The notes under the pieces are model-generated. The model was not told the origin of the DNA. It searched no databases and saw only the letters and a program-made list of their open reading frames with translations. DNA of 64,000 nucleotides from Nostoc mirabile CHAB5784 (GTDB lineage Bacteria; Cyanobacteriota; Cyanobacteriia; Cyanobacteriales; Nostocaceae). The stretch lies in NCBI RefSeq assembly GCF_020829645.1, contig NZ_JAIVFS010000001.1:310869-374868 (forward strand). Reading direction: 5' to 3'. Position 1 is the stretch's first letter. Each line of letters begins with the position of its first letter. This document shows, piece by piece, positions 9,201 through 16,723 of this stretch. Made by a program: the position numbers and the translations under genes.

Positions 9201-11491
9201 GTTATCAACTGGTACATGACTACATCGCCGCCTTTATCCGCCAGCAACAAGAACCGAAGTTAAAGCAGGTGATGGCGGAACTGCAAAAGGAACGAGAACA
9301 AAGAAAACTGAGTGAGACGAAACTGAATAACTTTCTCAAACGCGCCCTTTTTAGTTCCGTGGCCGCAGGTTTAGGATTTGCTGGGTTAGCAGTGGTAACA
9401 TTCCAGTGGACAGTAGAGGCAAATGTTAATCTAATTAACGCCATCAATAATTCTTCTGAAGCCTTTGCTGTCTCTGGACAATACCCAGATGCTTTAATAA
9501 CAGCCTTAAAAGCAGGTAACAAACTCAAGTATACAATTTGGGCACAGCACAGAAGCGATACCCGAATGCAAACTGTGGCGACTTTACAGCAAGCGGTTTA
9601 CTTAAAGCCAAATGAGGCGAAAGAAAATCGTGCGATTGAAGTAAATACTTTAGATGGTCATAGCGAGTCTGTCAATAGCATCGTTTACAGCCCCAATGGA
9701 CATCAGTTAGCTTCTGCTAGTGATGACAAGACGATCAAAATCTGGGATGTCAGTAGTGGTAAACTCCTCAAATCCCTTACTGGTCATAGCAATGAAGTCT
9801 GGAGCATCGTTTACAGCCTCAATGGACAACAGTTAGCTTCCGCTAGTCGTGATAAGACGATCAAAATCTGGGATATCAGCAGTGGTCAACTCCTCAAAAC
9901 TCTGACTGGTCATAGCAATGCCGTCAATAGCGTCACCTACAGCCCCAATGGACAACAGTTAGCTTCCGCTAGTCGAGACAAGACGATCAAAATCTGGGAT
10001 GTCAGCAGTGGTAAACTCTTCAAATCCCTTAGTGGTCATAGCAAAGAGGTCAATAGCGTCGCTTACAGCCGTGATGGACACCAGTTAGCTTCTGCTAGTG
10101 AGGACAAGACGATCAAAATCTGGGATGTCAGCAGTGGTAAACTCCTCAAATCCCTAATTGATCATAACGATGCGATCGTGAGCGTCGCTTACAGCCGTGA
10201 TGGACACCAGTTAGCTTCCGCTAGCGCTGACAAGACGATCAAAATCTGGGATGTCACTAGTGGTCAACTCCTCAAATCCCTAATTGATCCTAGCAGTGGG
10301 GTTTTTAGCGTTGCCTACAGCAGTGATGAGCAACAGCTAGCTTCTGCTAGTGATGACAACACCATCAAAATTTGGGATGTCAGCAGTAAAAAACTCCTCA
10401 AAACCCTGACTGGCCATAGCGCTAGGGTCTATAGCGTCGCCTACAGCCGTGATGGACAACAGTTAGCTTCTGCTAGTTGGGACAAAACCATCAAAATCTG
10501 GGATGTTAGCAGTGGTAAACCCCCTAAATCCCTGACTGGTCATAGCAAAGAGGTCAATAGCATCGCCTACAGCCCCAATGGACAACAGTTAGCTTCCGCT
10601 AGTGATGATAAGACCATCAAAATCTGGGATGTCAGCAGTGGTCAACTCTTTAAAACCTTTACTGGTCATAGCGATAGGATCATTAGCGTCGCCTACAGCC
10701 CTAATGAACAACAGTTAGCTTCTGCTAGTCGGGACAAGACGATCAAAATCTGGGATATCAGCAGTGGTCAACTCCTCAAATCCCTGACTGGTCATAGCGA
10801 TACAGTCATTAGCGTCGCCTACAGCCCCAATGGACAACGGTTAGCTTCTGCTAGTGCTGACAACACCATCAAAATTTGGGATGTCAGCAGTGGTCAACTC
10901 CTCAAAACCCTTACTGGTCATAGCCATTGGGTCATTAGCGTCGCCTATAGCCCCAATGGACAACAGTTAGCTTCCGCTAGTGCTGACAACACCATCAAAA
11001 TCTGGGATGTTAGCAGTGGTCAAATCCTCAAATCCCTGAATGGTCATAGTAATTGGGCCATTAGCGTCGCCTACAGTCCCAATGGACAACAGTTAGCTTC
11101 CGCTAGTGCTGACAAGACCATCAAAATCTGGGATGTCAGCAATGGTCAACTTCTCAAAACCTTTACTGGTCATAGTGATGCAGTCAGAAGCGTCGCCTAC
11201 AGCCGTGATGGACAACAGTTAGCTTCTGCTAGTCGGGACAAGACGATCAAAATCTGGGATGTCAACAGTGGTCAACTCCTCAAAACCCTGACTGGTCATA
11301 CTGATAGGGTCAATAGCATCGCCTACAGCCGTGATGGACAACAATTAGCTTCTGCTAGTGATGACAACACAATAATTTTATGGGATTTAGATTTCGATAA
11401 TTTATTACTCAGTGGTTGCAACTTGCTGAATAATTACCTCATTGCCCATCCAGAAGTGTTAGAAGAGTTGCGATCGTGCCAAACTCCATAG
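6293..11491 (+). CDS. giant STAND NTPase with TPR-like region and 14 WD40 repeats
   Basis: A 1732-residue protein. Residues 1-190 look like a degenerate P-loop fold without a Walker A (LILARCNYVSLRD in its place, LVLWIDDE where Walker B would be). About 200-490 is helical and TPR-like. GQSGVGKSS (537-545) is an intact Walker A, and LIFDQFEEFFF (about 709-719) is Walker B. A helical stretch near 1018-1040 (AAGLGFAGLAVVTFQW) may cross the membrane. About 1118-1698 holds 14 WD40 repeats of 42 residues, enough for two seven-blade propellers. STAND proteins are ligand-gated switches in signalling and immunity. Two repeat-derived insertions sit in frame inside the ATPase (8047-8360, 9014-9093), and a third short one lies at 6335-6362. 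The gene ends at a TAG that separates it from an in-frame TPR tail. Confidence 0.85.
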   Translation: MSPQQPPEDDYINSDVYDGLRLRTLQQLAWAIESSVGQFKLILARCNYVSLRDRLIQKLREICQVEIRVLAVQQSNRTLYTAIQEEFGEEIPACVMVVGLESVQNLSVMLTSANQVREEFRKNFAFPLVLWIDDEIYKQLIQLAPDLESWATTRNFDISTQELVDFIIQTANQWFSNNFKFSVDVNIKLGNELETAQRYLIKKPDIYNLEIQANLESLLGFIKQINNHPDLALEHYHKAYKLWQQNHNLERQAKILGEIGFCYYLKAFKNQDINHPDWQATWHYLQEYINFINSFKSPDLIANAVVKFGDILRDLQKWEILHSLSEQALVIHQTNNQLRELAKDYGFLAEVALAQKSWLKANQLVKQALEVFAGIPNLESANISGVLADIPERILESKDLSLYQLILGRSQYHLGQIQQATLSLETARDVGNPLEDVRLYLDILRFLQQLYFEQKEYLKAYKIKQQRRSIEQQFGLRAFIGAGRLEATKQAFVETLRSNSPQGNIAPEIAASGRLLNVERLIERMGRPDYKLIVIHGQSGVGKSSLVNAGLVPALKNKAIGTQDYLPVVMRVYTNWVEELGRLLGKSGEWGVGNGEWGELEPQRSAFELGTSTSELGSSTSELGSSTSELGTSAFELGSSTSELETSTSELGSSTSELETSTSELETSTSNTQNPHFVQTRFIASLPTPHSLLSQLRKNEQHNLRTVLIFDQFEEFFFVYTEPAQRKQFFEFLGECLNVLSVKVILSLRVDYIHYLLECNDLSSLKIIGNDILSNNVLYKLGNFSPADAKSIIQRLTENTSFHLEDVLVDQLVQDLAGELGEVRPIELQVVGAQLQTENITTLAEYRQRGTKDELVKRYLDEVVNDCGEENHQAADILLYLLTDEKGTRPLKTRAELERDLFPYFSEIPPTPLKKGGLVSSTPFLRGSPQAGGSEARAEQASEISKLDLILEIFVQSGLVVLLPENPADRYQLVHDYIAAFIRQQQEPKLKQVMAELQKEREQRKLSETKLNNFLKRALFSSVAAGLGFAGLAVVTFQWTVEANVNLINAINNSSEAFAVSGQYPDALITALKAGNKLKYTIWAQHRSDTRMQTVATLQQAVYLKPNEAKENRAIEVNTLDGHSESVNSIVYSPNGHQLASASDDKTIKIWDVSSGKLLKSLTGHSNEVWSIVYSLNGQQLASASRDKTIKIWDISSGQLLKTLTGHSNAVNSVTYSPNGQQLASASRDKTIKIWDVSSGKLFKSLSGHSKEVNSVAYSRDGHQLASASEDKTIKIWDVSSGKLLKSLIDHNDAIVSVAYSRDGHQLASASADKTIKIWDVTSGQLLKSLIDPSSGVFSVAYSSDEQQLASASDDNTIKIWDVSSKKLLKTLTGHSARVYSVAYSRDGQQLASASWDKTIKIWDVSSGKPPKSLTGHSKEVNSIAYSPNGQQLASASDDKTIKIWDVSSGQLFKTFTGHSDRIISVAYSPNEQQLASASRDKTIKIWDISSGQLLKSLTGHSDTVISVAYSPNGQRLASASADNTIKIWDVSSGQLLKTLTGHSHWVISVAYSPNGQQLASASADNTIKIWDVSSGQILKSLNGHSNWAISVAYSPNGQQLASASADKTIKIWDVSNGQLLKTFTGHSDAVRSVAYSRDGQQLASASRDKTIKIWDVNSGQLLKTLTGHTDRVNSIAYSRDGQQLASASDDNTIILWDLDFDNLLLSGCNLLNNYLIAHPEVLEELRSCQTP
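8047..8360. repeat. in-frame repeat insertion with 21-bp VNTR inside the STAND ATPase
   Basis: Three dispersed repeat types are stacked here: GGGGAGTGGGGAG runs (8047-8090), about nine 21-bp units of the CCTCTGAACTCGGAAGTTCGA type (8110-8300), and a GTACAGACGCGATTCATCGC hairpin repeat (8329-8345) of the kind also seen at 26761, 26794, 59992 and 60032. All stay in frame, encoding about 100 low-complexity residues with a SELGSST heptapeptide repeat between Walker A and Walker B. Confidence 0.85.
9014..9093. repeat. GC-rich palindromic repeat inserted in frame
   Basis: Begins ATTCCCCCAACCCCCC and ends GGCGGGGGGATC, with an inner CCCCCTT/AAGGGGG palindrome repeated. It encodes a Pro/Gly-rich loop (IPPTPLKKGG...) in the helical part of the STAND ATPase without breaking the frame. 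It has the look of a small MITE-like repeat. Confidence 0.65.
9645..11410. repeat. 14 tandem 126-bp WD40-coding units
   Basis: Each unit encodes 42 residues around GHS...VNSVAYSPNGQQLASAS.DKTIKIWDVSSGQLLK. Nucleotide identity between neighbours is visibly high (long shared runs such as ACGATCAAAATCTGGGATGT), which points to recent duplication or gene conversion. Unit 6 has lost the GH (IDPSSG) and the last unit has drifted. Confidence 0.9.
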
Positions 11492-11494
11492 CAG

Positions 11495-12064
11495 TTGGCG
11501 CAAGGGGCGACAACGTTAGTTATCCAAGGTGAGAAGTTAGCGCGAAATGATGATATTAATGGCGCTGTTGAAAAGTTTGGCAAAGCACAGCAGTGGGATA
11601 ATAAATTAAATTTTGATTTCCAGGCGAGAGCGAAAGAGTTTGTCAACAAAGGCAAGGCTGAACGCTCAGTTGATGAAGGAAACAGCCGCTTACTAGATAA
11701 AAAGTTTAAGGAAGCGCTAGCAGCTTATACCGCAGCCCTCAAGCTCGATCCAAAAGTCGAAATTCCTATAAGTTCTTGGGCTGAACTATGCTGGCGAGGT
11801 AGTCTCCAAAAACAAGCCGCCGATGTTTTACCAGCCTGTGAAAAAGCCGTTGCACTTGCACCTGAAGATGGCGGCATTCGTAATAGTCGTGGCTTGGCTA
11901 GAGCGCTGACAGGCAACTATCAAGGAGCGATTGAGGACTTTGAAGCATACATCGCCCAGACTGAAGATAAAAATAGTAAAGCACAACGGCAACGCTGGGT
12001 GAAAGATTTACGAGCGGGGAAGAATCCGTTTACAGATGCAGAGATTAAAAAGCTACGGAATTAG
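11495..12064 (+). pseudogene. TPR tail separated from the STAND protein by an amber codon
   Basis: This reading frame is exactly the frame of the 1732-residue STAND/WD40 protein. Only TAG (11489-11491) and one CAG codon separate them. It encodes about 189 residues with two or three TPR-like units (GEKLARNDDINGAVEKF; FKEALAAYTAALKLDP; ACEKAVALAPEDGG...GNYQGAIEDFEAY). I recall WD40 STAND proteins in cyanobacteria that continue directly into such a tail, so this is most likely the original C-terminus cut off by a C-to-T change. It could be translated only by read-through or from the weak TTG at 11495, which lacks a clear ribosome site. Confidence 0.7.
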
Positions 12065-12154
12065 AGAATTGGGCATGGGGCATTGATTATTTCTTCACTA
12101 TCTCCCTCATCTTCCTTATTGCATAGAATAGTTGTATTGAGTCATCAATTCGCT

Positions 12155-12742
12155 ATGACCGTAACCACCAAAAAACTGACTTTTGCAGAGTATCTCAAAT
12201 ATAACGATCGCACGGATACCCAATATGAATTGCTAGACGGAGAATTAATCCCCATGAGTCTTGGTACTGGCAAGCACGGCGGTATCTCGAAGTTTTTAGA
12301 ACGAAGCTTTGATGACGAAAGTGCCAAAATGGATAAGAACTGGACAGCACAAAAGTTTTCTGTGGGAGTGCGTTCTCCACGCTCTGGACGTTGGGACACC
12401 TCACGAATTCCAGATGTGGTAGTATTACCAACACAGCAATGGGAAGCACTTTCTAATCGAGAAGCTGTAATTGAACTCAACGAAACTCCTCCCATACTAG
12501 TAGTAGAAGTGGTCAGCGAATCTACACAAACCACAGACTACCGCAGTAAACGTTCTGAGTATGCTGTTCTCGGAATTCCTGAATACTGGATTGTTGACCC
12601 CATTCAAGAGATGGTAACAATATGCACCTTAGTAGAAGGGTTCTATGATGCTGTTGCATTCCGAGGACAAGAACGCATCATCTCTTCGACCTTTCCACAC
12701 TTGGATTTGAGTGCTGAACAAATCTTGGCAGGACACAAGTAA
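12155..12742 (+). CDS. Uma2-family (DUF820) putative endonuclease
   Basis: From the ATG at 12155 (MTVTTKKLTFAEYL) this is a 195-residue Uma2-type protein, the usual size. The frame is open further upstream to 12083, but the extra residues do not resemble the family. Characteristic parts are YELLDGELIPMS, the RIPDVVVLP segment (Asp) and ILVVEVVSEST (Glu), which form a PD-(D/E)XK-like active site, and the GIPEYWIVDP motif. The family is hugely expanded in cyanobacteria. Its biological role is not established. The stop codon touches the ATG of the next gene, so the two are translationally linked. Confidence 0.85.
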   Translation: MTVTTKKLTFAEYLKYNDRTDTQYELLDGELIPMSLGTGKHGGISKFLERSFDDESAKMDKNWTAQKFSVGVRSPRSGRWDTSRIPDVVVLPTQQWEALSNREAVIELNETPPILVVEVVSESTQTTDYRSKRSEYAVLGIPEYWIVDPIQEMVTICTLVEGFYDAVAFRGQERIISSTFPHLDLSAEQILAGHK

Positions 12743-13396
12743 ATGGCATACAGCGATTTTAGTCTGGCTAAAGTGAAAAAGAGTTTTGATTTAACACTCG
12801 ATGAAACTCTGAATTTATTTGTTGATACAAAACCTGTTACACCATCAGAAACACTCAGAACGATTTTAATAGATTACATTCCTTTAGCAACTGCAATTTC
12901 AACCGAAAAAGCTAGGTCAGAGTTTTTAATTGCCCCAATCCTCGCAGAGGTCAGACGATTATTAAATAATAAAATATCACTGTTCTCTGGAAATGAATTT
13001 AATGTTGATGCAACTCAAGGCTTGCAAGGTTTTTGCGATTACATCATCAGCAATTCCCAAGAGCAATTATTTATTTCTGCTCCGGTAATGTTTATTTTTG
13101 AAGCAAAAAAAGAAGATATTATCGGCGGTCTAGGTCAATGTGTAGCGGCAATGATTGCTGCACAGTTGTTCAATCAAAATCAAGGGAATGAAGTTGGGCG
13201 GATTTATGGTTCAGTTACTAGCGGAACTAACTGGAAGTTTTTATTTTTAGAAGAAACGACTGTTTATATAGATTCGACTGAGTACTATATTAAAGAAGTT
13301 GATAAAATTTTGGGTATTTTATTGCAACCTTTTCAGCCTGTTTTAAGTGGTGTTCAATTAACTAGTTCCGTGGGTTTAAGTCCCCCGGTTCAATAA
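12743..13396 (+). CDS. hypothetical protein with PD-(D/E)XK-like core
   Basis: A 217-residue protein whose ATG directly follows the stop of the Uma2 gene. The segment GLQGFCDYIIS (Asp) followed by VMFIFEAKKEDI (Glu-x-Lys) has the D...ExK spacing of PD-(D/E)XK nuclease folds and resembles small cyanobacterial restriction-like proteins, but I do not recognise a named family. The last 12 codons (LTSSVGLSPPVQ) and the stop lie within the 87-bp repeat at 13358-13444, so the original C-terminus has been replaced. Function unproven. Confidence 0.7.
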   Translation: MAYSDFSLAKVKKSFDLTLDETLNLFVDTKPVTPSETLRTILIDYIPLATAISTEKARSEFLIAPILAEVRRLLNNKISLFSGNEFNVDATQGLQGFCDYIISNSQEQLFISAPVMFIFEAKKEDIIGGLGQCVAAMIAAQLFNQNQGNEVGRIYGSVTSGTNWKFLFLEETTVYIDSTEYYIKEVDKILGILLQPFQPVLSGVQLTSSVGLSPPVQ

Positions 13397-13444
13397 AAAA
13401 GCAAGTTTTGTGTTGGGGTTAAATCCCCATTACAAAACAAAATT
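13358..13444 (+). repeat. 87-bp two-hairpin repeat, copy 1
   Basis: Starts TTAACTAGTTCCGTGGG and ends ACAAAACAAAATT. It is identical base for base to 19022-19108 and to the complement of 33038-33124. It can fold as CCGTGGGTTTAAGTCCCCCGG followed by a long GTTTTGT...ACAAAAC stem closed by GGGGTTAAATCCCC. It is followed by an ATTACGA heptamer array. Its first 39 bases code for the C-terminus of the upstream gene. Confidence 0.9.
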
Positions 13445-13445
13445 C

Positions 13446-13480
13446 ACGAATTACGAATTACGAATTACGAATTACGAATT
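13446..13480. repeat. 7-bp tandem array (TTACGAA type)
   Basis: About five copies of the heptamer ATTACGA directly behind the 87-bp repeat and immediately before the hydrolase start. Related arrays are at 32949-32981, 51341-51365, 57761-57793 and 63120-63158. Confidence 0.85.
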
Positions 13481-13487
13481 ATTTAAT

Positions 13488-14231
13488 ATGAGTCTATATT
13501 GTCTAGTTCACGGTGCTTTCCAAGCCACTTGGTGTTGGGATTTGCTAATTCCCTACTTAGAAGCACAGGGTCACAAAACTGTAGCAATGGATTTGCCAAT
13601 TGAAAGTGCATCTGCTACTTTGTCCCAATTTGCAGATGTAGTAATTCAAACGCTGCCAAAAACTGATGATGATATTGTGCTAGTCGGTCACTCAATGGCT
13701 GGTACTATAATTCCCCTGGTTGCAGAAGCGGTAAAAGTGCGTCAATTAGTGTTTGTGGCTGCGCTGCTCCCATATCCTGGAGTCAGTACACTCGACCAAT
13801 TTTCTCATCGTCTTGATGCTGATACGCTTAAATCATTCAATTACCAACCACAAGACCCAAGTAAACTCGAACAGTTCTACGATGAGCCTGATATGTATGA
13901 ACCAGCTTCCGTAGGGAAAGATTATTCAGACGAAGCAGTATTAAGGGATTTTTTCTTTCATGATTGTCAACCAGATGTAGCACAGTGGGCAATCTCAAAA
14001 AGTCGTTCGCAACAATCTATGGCATATATATTTGAAACGAATCCTCTAAAAGTTTTGCCGCATGTTGAACGTAAATATATTGTTTGTACCAATGACCGAA
14101 TAATATCTCCTACATGGTCACGCTATGCTGCACGCAAGCGCTTAGGAGTCGATGCCATTGAACTAGCTTCTGGACATTGCCCACATCTGTCTCGTCCCGA
14201 CCTTCTCGCCTCAATATTGACTAGTGATTAA
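13488..14231 (+). CDS. alpha/beta hydrolase (methylesterase / hydroxynitrile lyase-like)
   Basis: From the ATG at 13488 (MSLYCLVHGAF) the protein has 247 residues. The open frame extends back to 13410, but those codons are repeat sequence. Nucleophile motif GHSMAG (Ser69), the acid in CTNDRIISP, and His in SGHCPHLSRP (His230) make a full catalytic triad. The oxyanion strand LVHGAF and the GHSMAG elbow match the plant MES/HNL-like branch of the superfamily, whose bacterial members are mostly uncharacterised esterases. Substrate unknown. The start lies 8 bp after a heptamer array, and no clear ribosome site is visible. Confidence 0.8.
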   Translation: MSLYCLVHGAFQATWCWDLLIPYLEAQGHKTVAMDLPIESASATLSQFADVVIQTLPKTDDDIVLVGHSMAGTIIPLVAEAVKVRQLVFVAALLPYPGVSTLDQFSHRLDADTLKSFNYQPQDPSKLEQFYDEPDMYEPASVGKDYSDEAVLRDFFFHDCQPDVAQWAISKSRSQQSMAYIFETNPLKVLPHVERKYIVCTNDRIISPTWSRYAARKRLGVDAIELASGHCPHLSRPDLLASILTSD

Positions 14232-14384
14232 TTGTTTGAGTTCGGGTCAATTGTTGCCATAGCAAACTTATTTTCTAACTGTTGCATTAATCTTTTGCCT
14301 AAGCGGAATATCTTACTGGTGCGATGCCGATGCCCGCCGTAGGCATCGCTCATAATAAATGAAGCCCCATAAAGGTAAACTGGT

Positions 14385-14630
14385 ATGGATTGGAGAACTT
14401 ATATTCATTCAGACCCAAAAATTCTCCTTGGAAAGCCTGTCGTCAAAGGAACGCGGCTATCGGTAGAATTCATATTAGGGTTGTTTGCCGAAGGTTGGAC
14501 ACAACAGCAAGTCACAGAAAGTTATCCAACTCTCAGCGCTCCTGCAATCCAAGCTGTGTTCGCGTTTGCGGCAGAGTGTCTCAAAGAGGATGTATTTTAC
14601 ACATCGTTGCTGTCTACTGAGGCCAGGTAA
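14385..14630 (+). CDS. DUF433 protein, antitoxin-like
   Basis: An 81-residue DUF433 protein with the family pattern DWRTYIHSDPKILLGKPVVKGTRLSVEFILGL (split by the family helix-turn-helix) and WTQQQVTESYPTLS. DUF433 proteins are small DNA-binding proteins commonly encoded just before a DUF5615 PIN-like protein and are regarded as antitoxins. Here the stop codon overlaps the start of that partner by one base (TAATG), the usual arrangement of a toxin-antitoxin operon. Confidence 0.85.
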   Translation: MDWRTYIHSDPKILLGKPVVKGTRLSVEFILGLFAEGWTQQQVTESYPTLSAPAIQAVFAFAAECLKEDVFYTSLLSTEAR

Positions 14631-14986
14631 TGCGGTTTCTGGCGAATGAGAATTTCCCATTGCCCAGTGTGCGGCTGCTACGCCTTGCAGGCTATGATGT
14701 CGATTCGGTGACAGAGGATTCTCCAGGCATTGAAGATACAGAGGTTTTGACTCGTGCAGCTAATGAGCAACGGGTGATTTTAACGTTTGATCGTGACTAC
14801 GGCGAACTCATCTATCGCTTAAGATTACCATCACCAACTGGTGTAATTTATTTGCGGTTTCGCCCCCATACTCCAGAGGAGCCAGCCACATTATTGTTAA
14901 ATTTACTAGAGATAGAAGGATTGCAATTTGAGGAGCGGTTTACGGTATTAGAGCGCGATCAGATTCGCCAGCGTCCTCTACCGTAG
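14630..14986 (+). CDS. DUF5615 PIN-like protein, putative toxin
   Basis: A 118-residue protein. It opens MRFLANENFPLPSVRLL, with Asn/Glu in place of the first PIN aspartate, followed by DVDSVTEDSPGIEDTEVL and VILTFDRDYGEL (acidic residues of the nuclease site). This is the DUF5615/Mut7-C-like branch of PIN ribonucleases. Together with the overlapping DUF433 gene it forms a likely chromosomal toxin-antitoxin pair. Toxicity is inferred from family context. Confidence 0.83.
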   Translation: MRFLANENFPLPSVRLLRLAGYDVDSVTEDSPGIEDTEVLTRAANEQRVILTFDRDYGELIYRLRLPSPTGVIYLRFRPHTPEEPATLLLNLLEIEGLQFEERFTVLERDQIRQRPLP

Positions 14987-15010
14987 TTAGGCATACCACA
15001 AACCCAAAAA

Positions 15011-15042
15011 GGCTAGAAACTGCATCTAAGCTCTTTCTAGCC
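15011..15042 (-). terminator. hairpin terminator after tRNA-Val
   Basis: GGCTAGAAA (15011-15019) pairs with TTTCTAGCC (15034-15042). On the minus strand the hairpin is followed by TTTTTGGG, giving an intrinsic terminator 14 nt past the tRNA 3' end. On the plus strand it is followed by TTAATTTA and may also close the toxin operon. Confidence 0.75.
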
Positions 15043-15055
15043 TTAATTTACTTAA

Positions 15056-15128
<73 letters not shown>

Positions 15129-15271
15129 GTTTGACTAATCCTTAACTAATATAGCAAAACATTTCGCATTGCGCTAGTAGTTTTAAGAAAATCTTTTTTT
15201 CTCTTATACTGACTCAGTATTGAGTTACTCAGCACTGGCTCAACGCCCCGCTATCGCTAACAGGATTTAGG

Positions 15272-15892
15272 ATGCCCTCTGGTCGGACGCACGATCGCAT
15301 TACTATGTATGCTCTGCCGTTTGTGGCGGGCGTTACTTTCTGGCAGACTCGCAGTAGCAATGCAACTTTGTTGGTTGCAGGCGGGTTTCTATTTGGTGGG
15401 CTGATGTTTGGCCCCGATTTGGATATCTACTCTGTGCAATTTCAACGCTGGGGTTTCTTGCGCTGGATTTGGCTACCTTATCAAAAAAGTCTGCGGCATC
15501 GTTCTTTTTTATCCCACGGGCCGATTATTGGCACGATTGGGCGGATACTTTATCTGGGGTGTTTGCTTGCTATTGTGGCAATTTTCGTTTTGGCGATCGC
15601 CGAAAGGTTATGGAATCTGAATTTTACTTGGCAGGATTTGGGTGGAACTGTGGGGCGATCGCTCGTGCAATACGATACTGAATATATCGCCCTGTTTTTG
15701 GGTTTAGAACTCGGTGCGATGAGTCATTCTCTTAGCGATTGGGGCGGTTCGGCATACAAGCGCTTTCAAAAACACGGCATTCGGGGGTTGCTTGCTAGTG
15801 GCAAAATTAAGAAGCGGAAAGTTACAAGTCGCGGTAGTCGTCGAACTACAGTTAGCAGAAAGAGCAACGGAAGAACGACAAAGGACAAATGA
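15272..15892 (+). CDS. DUF2227 metal-binding membrane protein
   Basis: A 206-residue protein with the conserved N-terminus MPSGRTHDRIT, GPDLDIYS and RHRSFLSHGPIIGT, which supply the His/Asp residues of the DUF2227 putative metal-binding family. Hydrophobic segments lie around residues 13-50, 88-110 and 140-155. The basic C-terminal tail (KKRKVTSRGSRRTT) probably stays in the cytoplasm. The fold resembles LexA-independent membrane-bound metal hydrolases of the YdjM type. Substrate unknown. It ends 3 bp before mazG, with a heptamer repeat at the junction. Confidence 0.8.
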   Translation: MPSGRTHDRITMYALPFVAGVTFWQTRSSNATLLVAGGFLFGGLMFGPDLDIYSVQFQRWGFLRWIWLPYQKSLRHRSFLSHGPIIGTIGRILYLGCLLAIVAIFVLAIAERLWNLNFTWQDLGGTVGRSLVQYDTEYIALFLGLELGAMSHSLSDWGGSAYKRFQKHGIRGLLASGKIKKRKVTSRGSRRTTVSRKSNGRTTKDK

Positions 15893-15895
15893 CAA

Positions 15896-16723
15896 ATGAC
15901 AAATGACAAAGTTGATACTTTGGCAGCGTTGCAGGAATTGATTGAGGTGGTGGCGAAGTTGCGTGAGCCTGATGGTGGTTGTCCTTGGGATTTGGCTCAA
16001 ACTCCCGAAACCCTCACACCTTATGTGATTGAGGAAGCTTATGAGGTGGTGGACGCGATTAAGAGTGGGGATAAGGGTGCGATCGCACAGGAGTTAGGCG
16101 ATTTATTATTACAGGTGGTATTGCAAGCCCAAATCGCTAGCGAATCTGGGCAATTTTCCCTCAAAGAAATAACTCAGGGGATTTCCCAAAAGTTGATTCG
16201 CCGTCATCCCCATGTGTTTGGTGATGTGTCGGTGGCAAGTGTGGATGAGGTGCGGCAAAATTGGGAACAAATCAAGGCTGCGGAGAAAGGTGAAGTATCT
16301 CCAGAGGCGCAAAAACTTAGTGCTAAACTTGCTCGTTATGGACGCACTCTTCCCCCGCTGACGGCGGCGATGAAGATTTCCCAAAAGGCTGCGGCGATCG
16401 GGTTTGAATGGGAAAATATTCAGGGTGTCTGGGATAAGTTTCATGAAGAGTTGGGGGAGTTTCAACAGGCTTTAGCTGAAGAAACACCAGAACGACAACA
16501 AGCAGAATTAGGCGATTTATTGTTTGCGGTGATTCAGTTAGCCCGTTGGCATAATCTTGACCCCAGTGCCGCTTTGCAAGGCACAAATCAACGATTTGTC
16601 CAGCGATTAGAAAAAATGGAGGCAGTTGTTGACCGTCCCCTTTCTGATTACAGTTTGGATGAGTTAGAAAACTTGTGGCAACAGGCAAAAGCTCAACTTG
16701 CTCAAAAAGGGAGTGGGGAGTAG
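15896..16723 (+). CDS. mazG: nucleoside triphosphate pyrophosphohydrolase MazG
   Basis: A 275-residue two-domain MazG that hydrolyses (d)NTPs to monophosphates and pyrophosphate, a house-cleaning enzyme. GGCPWDLAQTPETLTPYVIEEAYEV opens the first domain with the ExxE metal site. LGDLLLQVV gives the second pair of acids. The second domain repeats the pattern (FHEELGEFQQALAEET...ELGDLLFAVIQLARW). The start codon lies inside a CAAATGA heptamer array, so the protein begins MTNDK from repeat sequence. Confidence 0.93.
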   Translation: MTNDKVDTLAALQELIEVVAKLREPDGGCPWDLAQTPETLTPYVIEEAYEVVDAIKSGDKGAIAQELGDLLLQVVLQAQIASESGQFSLKEITQGISQKLIRRHPHVFGDVSVASVDEVRQNWEQIKAAEKGEVSPEAQKLSAKLARYGRTLPPLTAAMKISQKAAAIGFEWENIQGVWDKFHEELGEFQQALAEETPERQQAELGDLLFAVIQLARWHNLDPSAALQGTNQRFVQRLEKMEAVVDRPLSDYSLDELENLWQQAKAQLAQKGSGE

